From contig JANNGR010000401.1 of NCBI GenBank assembly GCA_031403955.1, positions 1 to 64,000 on the forward strand: 64,000 nt of DNA. The letters are read 5' to 3'. Positions within the stretch are counted from its first letter, which is position 1. Every line of letters starts with the position of its first letter. Positions 1 through 8,400 of this stretch are shown here, piece after piece. Under the pieces are notes generated by a model. That model did no database searches. It was given only the letters and a program-made list of their open reading frames with translations, and was not told the DNA's origin. The position numbers were made by a program, and so were the translations under genes. This stretch comes from CAISIP01 sp031403955. Lineage in GTDB: Bacteria; Pseudomonadota; Gammaproteobacteria; Burkholderiales; Burkholderiaceae_C.

Positions 1-352
1 GGCCGATCAACTGCGGCGATTGCAAATGGCCGCCAGTGAGCACGCCAAGCTGTTGTTTGTCATGCGTGGGGCGCAGGCCCAGGCCGAGTCGTCACCGGCA
101 GTGCTGCGTTTGCTGGTGTCGGTGCAAGCCGGCAACGATGAAGTGCGCCTGGAGATCGTCAAGCGGCGTGGCCCGCCTTGCATACAGGCGGTGTGTATGC
201 CGGCCCGCATCGGGCGCCTGGCTGCATCGCTGGTCAGTAGCCAGGGCAGGGCGGGGCGCAGGTCCGGCCAGGGCGTGCCGATGGCGGCAGTACCCGGACC
301 TTTGATTGCGGAGTCGGCGGATGTACTGGATCGCGCTGCAACCACAGTCTGA
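1..352 (+). CDS. imuA: ImuA, SOS mutagenesis RecA-like protein (3' part only)
   Basis: The 5' end lies outside the window; the frame is open from base 2 and stops at TGA 350-352. The visible 116 residues match the C-terminal part of ImuA: an L-R-R-L-Q start, a segment like L-F-V-M-R-G-A-Q-A-Q-A, and the characteristic I-V-K-R-R-G-P-P. ImuA works with ImuB and the error-prone polymerase DnaE2 in damage-induced translesion synthesis. The imuB start codon lies inside this gene (32 bp overlap), so the two are translationally coupled. Its promoter and any LexA box are upstream and not visible. Identity rests on the conserved C-terminal pattern and on the neighbour imuB. Confidence 0.8.
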   Translation, partial: ADQLRRLQMAASEHAKLLFVMRGAQAQAESSPAVLRLLVSVQAGNDEVRLEIVKRRGPPCIQAVCMPARIGRLAASLVSSQGRAGRRSGQGVPMAAVPGPLIAESADVLDRAATTV

Positions 353-1643
353 CGGGGAGCCGCCAGTTGCTGACGCCACCACTGCCCTGGGTTGGTGGGC
401 TTTGCAGTTCACGCCCAAAGTGGCGCGCCTGGAGCAAGCCGTGTTACTTGAAGTGTCCACCAGCGAGCGTTTGTTTGGCGGCCGGCAAACACTTGTGGAC
501 CATATTCTCAAGTTCAACCGTCCGATTGGACTGGTTAAAACTTCCCAGGCTGCTACCTCTTTGATAGCCCTTGCGCGGCTACAGGTGGACCCGGCTGTCT
601 ACCGCGGGCCGGATAGTCTGCCGCTGGCCACGCTGGCCGAAGCCCGCGCGCATCTGGCCACGCTGGAGCGTATCGGTTGCAGCCAGTGGGGCGATGCGCG
701 CGCCTTGCCGCGTGGTGGCGTGGTGCGGCGTTTTGGCGCTGGGTTGCTGGATGCGCTGGACCGGGCTTATGGTTTGAAGCCTGAGGTTTACCCCTGGCTG
801 GTGTTACCCGAAGTGTTTGACGTGCCGCTGGAGTTGGCCGCGCAGGTCGAAGCCGCGCCGGCATTGATGTTTGCCGCGCGGCGCCTGTTGTCCCAGTTGC
901 AGGTGTGGCTGCAGGCGCGTAAGCAGGGTGTGCTGGCGCTTGAGCTGGTGTGGCAGATGGACCCGCGGCGCAACACCGCCACCCAGGGGCAAGTGGTGGT
1001 GCGCACCGCCGAACCGACGCTGGACATGAACCATATGCAACGCCTGCTGGCGGAGCATCTGGCGCGTATTACGCTGCCGGCGCCGGTGCTTTACCTGCGG
1101 CTGCGTTGCACCGAGACCGCGGCCCTGCCTGGGGCCAGCGCCAGCCTGCTACCGGATGAACTGCGCGTTGGCGACGACCTGCACCAACTGCTGGAACGCT
1201 TGAGCGCGCGCCTGGGGCCACGGCAAGTGTTGCGTTTGCTGCCCGGTGCCGACCACCGGCCGGAGCGTATGCAGACCTGGGTGGCGGCGTCTTTGGACAT
1301 GCCGGTCGCCGGGTTTTCCAAAACCGCCAACAAAACCAAGGCCAGGGCAGTGGCATCAGCCGAACAGGTATCGGCGGCGTTGTACCCGACCTGGCTGCTA
1401 GCCACACCGCTCAAGCTGGCAGTGCGGCAACACCGCCCGCTGTACCAGGGGCCACTTGCCCTGCTGGCCGGGCCGCAGCGGCTGGAGACCGGCTGGTGGG
1501 ATGCGACCACGTTGCGTGACTATTTTCTGGCGCGCAGCGAACAGGCTGGCCTGTTGTGGATTTACCGCGAGCGTTTGACGGCCAGCCAGCTGGCAGCGGA
1601 TCAGGCAGCCAGTCACTGGTATCTGCATGGGTTGTTTGGCTGA
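321..1643 (+). CDS. imuB: ImuB, inactive Y-family DNA polymerase-like translesion protein
   Basis: This 440-residue protein is the ImuB hub that links ImuA and DnaE2 to the beta clamp in SOS mutagenesis; members lack polymerase catalytic acids. I chose ATG 321 because it gives the family-typical opening M-Y-W-I-A-L; an in-frame upstream start at 306 would add only five residues. The end W-Y-L-H-G-L-F-G is the usual ImuB C-terminus, so the gene is complete. It overlaps imuA by 32 bp. In most betaproteobacteria dnaE2 follows directly; here a toxin-antitoxin pair starts 15 bp downstream and dnaE2 is about 10.2 kb away. Confidence 0.88.
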   Translation: MYWIALQPQSDGEPPVADATTALGWWALQFTPKVARLEQAVLLEVSTSERLFGGRQTLVDHILKFNRPIGLVKTSQAATSLIALARLQVDPAVYRGPDSLPLATLAEARAHLATLERIGCSQWGDARALPRGGVVRRFGAGLLDALDRAYGLKPEVYPWLVLPEVFDVPLELAAQVEAAPALMFAARRLLSQLQVWLQARKQGVLALELVWQMDPRRNTATQGQVVVRTAEPTLDMNHMQRLLAEHLARITLPAPVLYLRLRCTETAALPGASASLLPDELRVGDDLHQLLERLSARLGPRQVLRLLPGADHRPERMQTWVAASLDMPVAGFSKTANKTKARAVASAEQVSAALYPTWLLATPLKLAVRQHRPLYQGPLALLAGPQRLETGWWDATTLRDYFLARSEQAGLLWIYRERLTASQLAADQAASHWYLHGLFG

Positions 1644-1657
1644 GCCAGGATGTACAT

Positions 1658-1945
1658 ATGATTAAATTCGAGTGGGATCCAGCCAAGGCAGCTTCGAACC
1701 AGAGAAAACATGGAGCTTCCTTCGAGGAGGCACGGACGGTCTTCTTCGACGAATTCGCGGTCCAGTTCTTCGACGAGAAAACTACCGGTGGCGAAGACCG
1801 ATTCTTGATGCTTGGCTTGGGTGGCGAAGCGCGGTTGCTCCTGGTCTGCCATTGCGAGCGGGCATCGGGAAGCGTGATCCGGATAATTTCGGCCCGCAAG
1901 GCCACAAGCAACGAAGGCAGACACTATCAAGGTGGAACAGCATGA
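1658..1945 (+). CDS. brnT: BrnT-family ribonuclease toxin
   Basis: The 95-residue product opens M-I-K-F-E-W-D-P-A-K-A and continues with N-x-x-K-H-G-x-S-F-E-E-A, the hallmark of BrnT toxins, which are RelE-fold RNases that arrest growth. ATG 1658 is preferred because the family starts exactly there; the longer open frame upstream runs into imuB. The last bases overlap the next gene (ATGA), giving toxin-then-antitoxin order, normal for BrnTA. It lies 15 bp after imuB, so it may be read from the imuA promoter unless it has its own. No clear separate promoter is visible. Confidence 0.82.
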   Translation: MIKFEWDPAKAASNQRKHGASFEEARTVFFDEFAVQFFDEKTTGGEDRFLMLGLGGEARLLLVCHCERASGSVIRIISARKATSNEGRHYQGGTA

Positions 1946-2166
1946 AAGCCGAATACAACCTTTCGACGATGAAGTCCCGCAACAATCCGTACGCCTCAAA
2001 ACTGAAGCGGCCGGTCACCATGCGCCTTGGCGAAGACATCATCGGCTACTTCAAGAACATGGCCGAGGAAGCTGGTGTGCCCTATCAAAGCCTCATCAAC
2101 CTGTACCTGCGCGACTGTGTCGCGAATCACCGGCGGATTGACATCTCCTGGCTGGTCAAGCCCTGA
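1942..2166 (+). CDS. brnA: BrnA-type antitoxin (ribbon-helix-helix)
   Basis: A 74-residue protein whose ATG overlaps the brnT stop by 4 bp. Residues about 22-60 (R-P-V-T-M-R-L-G-E-D-I-I, then a helix ending in S-L-I-N-L-Y-L-R-D-C) look like a ribbon-helix-helix DNA-binding unit as in BrnA/CopG antitoxins. BrnA neutralises BrnT and represses the operon. The charged N-terminal 20 residues would be the toxin-binding part by analogy; that is inference. The sequence is somewhat divergent from classical BrnA, so the RHH assignment is firmer than the exact subfamily. Confidence 0.72.
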   Translation: MKAEYNLSTMKSRNNPYASKLKRPVTMRLGEDIIGYFKNMAEEAGVPYQSLINLYLRDCVANHRRIDISWLVKP

Positions 2167-2235
2167 TTGCGCCGCCTCGATCATGTGCTGGAGACGCGCC
2201 TCGGGTCGCTGTCCGGTCTGGCCGTGTGCCTGTTC

Positions 2236-2490
2236 TCAGGAAAGCGCCGCCCCGAAACCGGGAACGGCCAGCGGCAGGTTCAGCAGGTCCGGCATATTGC
2301 GTGCGGTGCAGGTGGCCGTGGACGTGACGCGGATCCCGAGCCGGTCCTGTGCAATCTGAAGCGCGGGTAGCGAAGGCATTTGCACGCAGGCCGACAACAC
2401 CACGACGTCGGCATTGGCGGTGTTCAGGCACTTGACATCGTCCAGCAACTGCATTGGGTCGCGCCGCCCTACTTCCAGGTGGTCCGGGAT
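2236..2490 (-). pseudogene. C-terminal remnant of an Asp/Glu racemase / arylmalonate decarboxylase-family gene
   Basis: About 80 codons, read leftward and ending at TGA 2236-2238, resemble the C-terminal third of this roughly 240-residue family. The pattern is L-E-V-G-R-R-D-P, then N-x-A-D-V-V-V-L-S-x-C-V-Q-M-P-S-L-P, then T-S-T-A-T, ending in V-P-G-F-G-A-A-L. The N-terminal two-thirds are missing: the frame upstream has no family similarity and soon reaches the end of the acyl-AMP-ligase fusion gene. This is a truncated remnant, probably marking an old recombination border. It is not expected to make an active enzyme. Confidence 0.65.
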
Positions 2491-2565
2491 TGTCCGGGAT
2501 CTCAAGCCACCGCAAGCGAAAGCGGCCCGGCGGGCCGCGTGATGCCGCGCAAAAGAAGTCAAATC

Positions 2566-5403
2566 TCATCGTGGCGGTCCACTGCCGAATCCAGCTTCAA
2601 GGTCTAAATCGGGTTCTCCACAATGCCGCAGGATCTCAGCGCGTACCGTGTCGCGTAATTTCGCCGCCGCCGCCCAGTCGTTGCCCCGCGCCCTGATTGG
2701 CGCGCCGAAGGTTACCGATACCGCCGCGCGACGCGGGTACCAGGTTCCGTCGCGCAGAACAGACCGTATGCCGCGCAGCGCCACCGGCACCACCGGCATA
2801 CCTGCCTGGGCGGCGGCCTGAAAGGCGCCGCTGCGAAAAGGCCTGAGACCGGCCCTGCGCTCGAGCGTGCCTTCCGGAAATACGATCAGCGACACGCCGC
2901 GCTTGGCCGCGTCAGCTAGTTCGCCCGCGTGCTCGACGCTTTGCGCCACGTCGAAGCGCTCGACGAATACGGTATCGAATCCTTCGGCCAGCCTGCGCAT
3001 GACGATGTTCGCGTTCAACTCACGCTTGCCGACAAACGCGTAGCCGCGGTATTCGAGCAGCGACAACAGCACCAGAGCATCGAGGTAGCTGGTGTGATTC
3101 ACGGCCAGTACCACCGGCCCGCCTTGCGCCAGGTTTTCGAGTCCCTTCACTACCACCGGTATGCCAGAGGTTCTGAGGAACCATCCGGCCATTGTCCGCC
3201 CGACGTTCCAGCACCTGCGCCCTGGCACGAGCAGCGCGGCCGCGAAGACGACCGGGAACTGGGCGCCGAAAACCAGATAGGTACGCAAGGCAAACCACAC
3301 GCCAGACGCGGCTCGCAGCCCTCGACGTAGCTGCGGCGCGGCGCCGGCCAGCACCAGGCGCAAGAGTTGCAGCCACACCGCCGGAAGTCGCGCCGACGTA
3401 GACCCACGTTCGTAGAGCTCGCGCGCCGCGACCCGGCGGATCTTGCCGCTGGAGGTCTTGGGAACCGTCCCCGGGGGCGCCAGCACAATGTCGTCCACCG
3501 GCCCGCCGATCATGTTCACCGCCAGGTCGTTGATCGCGCGCTTCAACGTTTCTTGGCGCGAGTCGTCGCGGTCGCGCATTTCCGCCAGCACCACAACCCG
3601 CTCGGTGCCGGTCGAGGGGTCGCGGCTGCCGAACACCGCCACGCAACCGCGCCGGATGCCGGGGTGGTCGCCTACCGCCTTTTCCAGTTCGTAGGGGCTG
3701 ATGTTTCGGCCACCACGAATGATGATGTCTTTCTCGCGGCCAGTGATGAATAGCTCGCCGTCGCAAAGGTAGGCGCGGTCGCCGGTGTTCACCCATTTAC
3801 CGTCGAAAAGGCTTCTGGTCGCCTTGGGGTTGTGGTAGTAGCCCGAGCTGGCCGAAGGGCCGCGGAACTGGAGCAGGCCTTCGTGCCGGTCGGCAAGTTC
3901 AAGACCCATAGTGTCCACTACGCGCAGGTCGTGACCAGGGAACACTTTTCCGCAACTGACAACACGCAGCGGTGCCGCGTCCCCGGCCTGCGCGGCCAAT
4001 GCCTGGCCGGTTCTGGCGAACGACTCGCGGTCGAGTGTGTCCATGCGCCATGGCTCGGACGGCGGCGTCAGAGCCAGGCCTACGGTGCATTCGGCGAGGC
4101 CATAAACCGGTGACATCGCGTTGCCGCGCAAGCCCCAGCGCGCGAACTTATCCGAGAAGGCGGTCATCGTATCCGCGCTCACCGGCTCCGCGCCGTTAAA
4201 CGCGAAGCGCCACGAGGACAGGTCGATGCCTTCCATTTCCACTTCGGGGATACGGCGCAGGCACAACTCGTAGCAGAAATTCGGGCCGCCCGATATCGTG
4301 CCGCGGTGGCGGTGGATCGCGCGCAGCCAGGCGCTCGGGCGTGAAAGGAATGCCAACGGCGACATCAACACCACCGGAAAGCCGAAGTACATGGTCGCGA
4401 AGCAGCCGCCTACCAGACCCATGTCGTGGTACAGAGGCAGCCAACTGACGAACACGTCCTCTTGGGTGGCGTTCAATGCCGCGCCCGCCGCGGCGACGTT
4501 GGCGAGGATGTTGGCGTGCGTGAGCACGACGCCTTTTGGATCACCGGTCGAGCCCGACGTGTATTGCAGGAACGCAATGTCGGCGCTTTTGCCGTGGGTC
4601 GGCGCGAAGGCCGCGCCCGGCCCTTCGAGATCCGCGGGAACCAGCACCCTGCGCAGCGATTCAACCTGTGCGCGAAGCAGGTAGGCGAGCGGCTTGGCTT
4701 CTGGTACCGTGATCATGATGCTTGCGCCCGCGCTCCGCAGGATCCCGACATGGCGCGTCAGATGGTCTTGAATCGTTGCCAGGCGCGCGGGTGGATAGAG
4801 CGGCACCGGCACGCCGCCCGCAAGCATTACGCCGTAGAAGGTGTAAAGGTACTCCTTGCAGGTTGGCAGCATGATCGCCGCCATCTGTCCGGGCGCAAGG
4901 CCGGCCTGCGCAAGGCGCGCGGCATAGCCGAGTGCGCTGTTCCAGAGCTGTCGATAGGTGATAGGGTGCTCCGCGCCTTCCTCGTACAGATGTAGCGTCA
5001 GCCGGTCGGGCTGATGCTCAACGTGGTATTGAAGCGCTTCGGTGAGTGTCAGCGCGTGCGACGGCGGGCGCACGCTGCCGCTCTGCATTAGGCTCGCAAG
5101 GCCGGTGTCGACGGCGTGTGGCGCATGGCCGGCGCTGGCCAGCAGGAAGCGCAGCAGGTCGCGTGGCGTCTCGCCGGTCGCGAGCGCCCGCTCCGGCAGG
5201 CTGGTGCCAAATTCTTTCTCCAGCCTCAGCACCAGTTCGACCCGCGCCAGACTGTCCAGGCCGAGGTCTTTCTCGAGCGAGGAGTCCAGCGCCACTTGCG
5301 GCTCCATGTTCGGACGCGCCTCGCGCGCCACCGCCGCGACGACTTCGAGCAGCTCCGCCGCGCCGATCCCTTGCCGGTTTTTGCGATTGGCGAATTGATT
5401 CAT
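2566..5403 (-). CDS. ACP / fatty-acyl-AMP ligase / PlsC-type acyltransferase fusion
   Basis: A 945-residue three-part protein. Residues about 15-92 form an acyl carrier domain with G-L-D-S (Ser51 for phosphopantetheine). Residues about 120-700 form an ANL-superfamily ligase of the fatty-acyl-AMP type, with Y-T-S-G-S-T-G-D-P-K-G at 281-291 and T-G-D-R-A-Y plus G-R-E-K-D-I-I-I-R-G later. Residues about 740-935 form a lysophospholipid-type acyltransferase with N-H-T-S-Y-L-D (HX4D, His770/Asp775) and F-P-E-G-T at 842-846; two hydrophobic stretches precede it. The inferred route is fatty acid to acyl-AMP, to acyl-ACP in cis, to a lysolipid acceptor. ATG 5403 is chosen over the upstream in-frame start because it gives a normal ACP N-terminus and does not overlap the preceding stop. 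It lies 35 bp after the P450 fusion gene, in one operon. Confidence 0.85.
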   Translation of the reverse strand: MNQFANRKNRQGIGAAELLEVVAAVAREARPNMEPQVALDSSLEKDLGLDSLARVELVLRLEKEFGTSLPERALATGETPRDLLRFLLASAGHAPHAVDTGLASLMQSGSVRPPSHALTLTEALQYHVEHQPDRLTLHLYEEGAEHPITYRQLWNSALGYAARLAQAGLAPGQMAAIMLPTCKEYLYTFYGVMLAGGVPVPLYPPARLATIQDHLTRHVGILRSAGASIMITVPEAKPLAYLLRAQVESLRRVLVPADLEGPGAAFAPTHGKSADIAFLQYTSGSTGDPKGVVLTHANILANVAAAGAALNATQEDVFVSWLPLYHDMGLVGGCFATMYFGFPVVLMSPLAFLSRPSAWLRAIHRHRGTISGGPNFCYELCLRRIPEVEMEGIDLSSWRFAFNGAEPVSADTMTAFSDKFARWGLRGNAMSPVYGLAECTVGLALTPPSEPWRMDTLDRESFARTGQALAAQAGDAAPLRVVSCGKVFPGHDLRVVDTMGLELADRHEGLLQFRGPSASSGYYHNPKATRSLFDGKWVNTGDRAYLCDGELFITGREKDIIIRGGRNISPYELEKAVGDHPGIRRGCVAVFGSRDPSTGTERVVVLAEMRDRDDSRQETLKRAINDLAVNMIGGPVDDIVLAPPGTVPKTSSGKIRRVAARELYERGSTSARLPAVWLQLLRLVLAGAAPQLRRGLRAASGVWFALRTYLVFGAQFPVVFAAALLVPGRRCWNVGRTMAGWFLRTSGIPVVVKGLENLAQGGPVVLAVNHTSYLDALVLLSLLEYRGYAFVGKRELNANIVMRRLAEGFDTVFVERFDVAQSVEHAGELADAAKRGVSLIVFPEGTLERRAGLRPFRSGAFQAAAQAGMPVVPVALRGIRSVLRDGTWYPRRAAVSVTFGAPIRARGNDWAAAAKLRDTVRAEILRHCGEPDLDLEAGFGSGPPR

Positions 5404-5438
5404 CGGAGTTCCCGGCCAACGCTTGCGGGCCCGCCGCC

Positions 5439-8400
5439 TCAATAAGTCACCGGCAACGTCTTGAGCCCGCGCAGCGTCGACGAATCGCGCCACTGCGGCG
5501 CCATGGCCGTCAACTCAGCGCGCGGCATCCGGCGCAGGAACGACCCGATCGCGATCTCCGCTTCGATGCGCGCGAGCGGTGCGCCGAGGCAGAAATGAAT
5601 GCCAAAACCGAACGCGATATGGTTGCCTGCGCGCCGTCGGACATTTAGCTGGTCCGGTTCAGCGAACTGCCCGGGATCGCGATTGGCGGCGCCGATGGCG
5701 GCGACGACCAGCGCGTGGCGGGGTATCTTCTTGCCGCCGATTTCCACTTCCGTCTTGGTGACTCGGGCCGTGCGTTGCACTGGGCTGTCGTAGCGCAGCA
5801 GCTCTTCCACCGCGCCGGGAATCAGCGCCGCGTCGTTGCGCAGGACTTCGAGTTGACCGGGATGTTGCATCAAGGCCTGCAGGCCGTTGCCGATCAGGTT
5901 TACCGTGGTCTCGTGTCCCGCGATGAAGAGCAGTACACAGGTGGCGAGCAGCTCATCCTCGGTCAGCTTATCCCCGCCTTCCTCCTCGGCGGCGATCAGC
6001 AGGCTCAGGAGATCCTGCCGCGGATGGCGCCGCCGCTCGGGAAGCAGGCCCCGGAAATACTCGCCCAGGGCGTGACGGGCCGCGCGTCCGCGCCGGACGA
6101 TTTCCCGATCCGACTCCAGACCCAGCGCATCGAGACTGCGGGTGATGTCCGATGTCCACTGCCGCATGGTGTCGATATCCCGGGCGGGCACGCCCAGCAT
6201 TTCGCAGATCACCGTCACGGGGAGTGGATAAGCGAGATCGGCAATTACGTCCATCGCATGGGTGTCCTGGACCCGGTCGAGAAGCTGATCGACGATTTCC
6301 TGAATATGCGGGCGCATGCCCTGTACAACGCGGCTGGTGAAAGCTTTGCTCACCAACGAACGCAGCCGGGTGTGCGCGGGCGGGTCGCGAAAGACCATCG
6401 GCCGCGGCACGCGTTCCGAGTCGTCGCCGTAGACCGAAGCGACCATGGGCCCGAAGTCTTCGCGCCCGAAACGCTGGTCGCGCAACACCGTGACGACATC
6501 GTGATAACGCGTGACGATCCAGTACCCCTGTTGCGTCCGATGCACCGGATCTTCGGATCTGAGCCGATGGTAAAAGGGATAGGGATTTGCGTGAAATTCC
6601 GGCCGCGAGGGGTCGAACAGCGGTTCGACCATTGCAACGGTGCCGCTGCCGCATCGCCCGATCGCCGAATCCGCCTGTTCCAGCCACGATCGCATGTCCA
6701 TCTCACGCAGCATGTTGCGGGCTTGCGTCAGGTGCTCGATCGCCTGGGCCTGCTTGCCGACTCGGCTGTACAACGTGCCGAGGTGAAGATAACAGCGCGC
6801 GATAACCGGGCGTAAGCCCAATTCGGCGGCGATTTCGATCGCTTGCCGGTACGAAGCCTCGGCTTCGACCAGCTTGGGCGGATCGCTCGAAGCGTGAATG
6901 TCGCCCAGCACCCTGAGATTCTCTGGTTCCGCGAAACGCTGCCCGTGGGCGCGCAGCAGCGTTAGGCTGTGCTGTGCCGAGCGTTTTGCCCCGGCGTGCT
7001 GGCCGGCCGCCAGCCGTGCCTCGCTCAGATTGATCAGCTCGAGCACATGGAACGGGATGATGTTCATGGACGACGATTGCTCGGTCAGCCGTTCCAGCAG
7101 CCGAAGACCCTCTTCGACCCGCCCGCAGCGAACATAGGCAAGTCCGAGACTTGGCGCGGCGTACTTGTAAAGAGGGCCGAAGTTGTCGCGCCGGCAGATG
7201 TCGGCCGCGCGCTCGAGCAACGCGATCGCCTGTTCGATCTCGCCTCGCATCAGATGACGCTGACCGGCCCCTGTGTAGGTGGTGGCGAGACTGTACGCAT
7301 GGTTGGCGGCCTCGGCGATCCGGAAGCTCTCTTGCGCGGCTTCGGTGGCGGCCGCGAAATCGCCCAGGCCAGCCATGCACCAGCCCATCCATGATCGCGA
7401 CGTGACCGACTGAAGCGCCGCCATGCCGAAGCGTTTGGGCGTGGGTTCGCTGGTGCGCCGTTCCAGGTTGCGTGCGAAACTGTCTATGGCTGTGTGGAAG
7501 TTTCCCAGGCTCACGTGGGCTTCGCCGACCCGGTGGTTCGCCAGGGCGTCGAGCGCGCCGTCCTCAAGAGTGCTCGCCATGGCAAGGGCGCGCTGCCCGT
7601 ACTGCAGCGCGCGATCGGGGTCGCCTATACACCAGCACCAGGTCGCCATGGCAGCCGACACCCGACCCTGCCGGCGCTGGTCGCCCAGGCGCTCGGCAAG
7701 CTGCTCGGCTTCGCGCAGCACCTCGACGATGCGGGAAAACTCGCCGAGCGGTATTAGGGCACTGTGAAGATCGAAGCGCAGGTCGATGCCTTGGGCGATC
7801 GACTCGTCGCTTTCGGGCAGATGGCTCAGTGCGGCCAGTGCCTGTTCTACGCACTGCACCGCTTCCCGGGTCGCGCTTCGTTCGGTCGCCCGCAGGCCGG
7901 CCTGGTGCAGGTAGATGATGGCCTTGGCCCACAACTCGCCCCGCACCGCATGATGGGCGAGTTGGTCCACTTGATCGGACGCACGGCGGGAATCCATCCG
8001 CTCAAGCGCCAAGACGATGCGCCCGTGCAGCGAGCGGCGAGTTTCGTGGAGCAGCGCGTTGTACGCCACTTCCTGCGTCAGCGCGTGCTTGAAGGTGTAT
8101 TCCAGCTCGGGAAAGAGGCTCGTCTCATACAGAAACTCCGCCGCCTGCAGGCGCTCCAGCAAACCGCGAAGCGTGTCTTCGTCATCCTCGCTGATCGCCT
8201 GGAGCAGGGAAAACGGCACGTCGCGGCCAATCACGGCGGCTGACTGCAACAGCCATTTTTCCTCTGATGAGAGCCGGTCGAGACGCGCGGCAAGGACCGC
8301 CTGCACGGTTGCGGGAACCTGGACTTGGGCCGTCTTTAGGTCCTTCAAGAGGCGATACGCGCCTGGCTTGCCGGCGACTACGGCGGTCTCTATCAACGCA

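Noticed and set aside
5715..6815. 366-codon plus-strand frame opposite the P450 domain
   Set aside because: The minus-strand P450 motifs are unambiguous; the plus-strand translation shows no recognisable domain.
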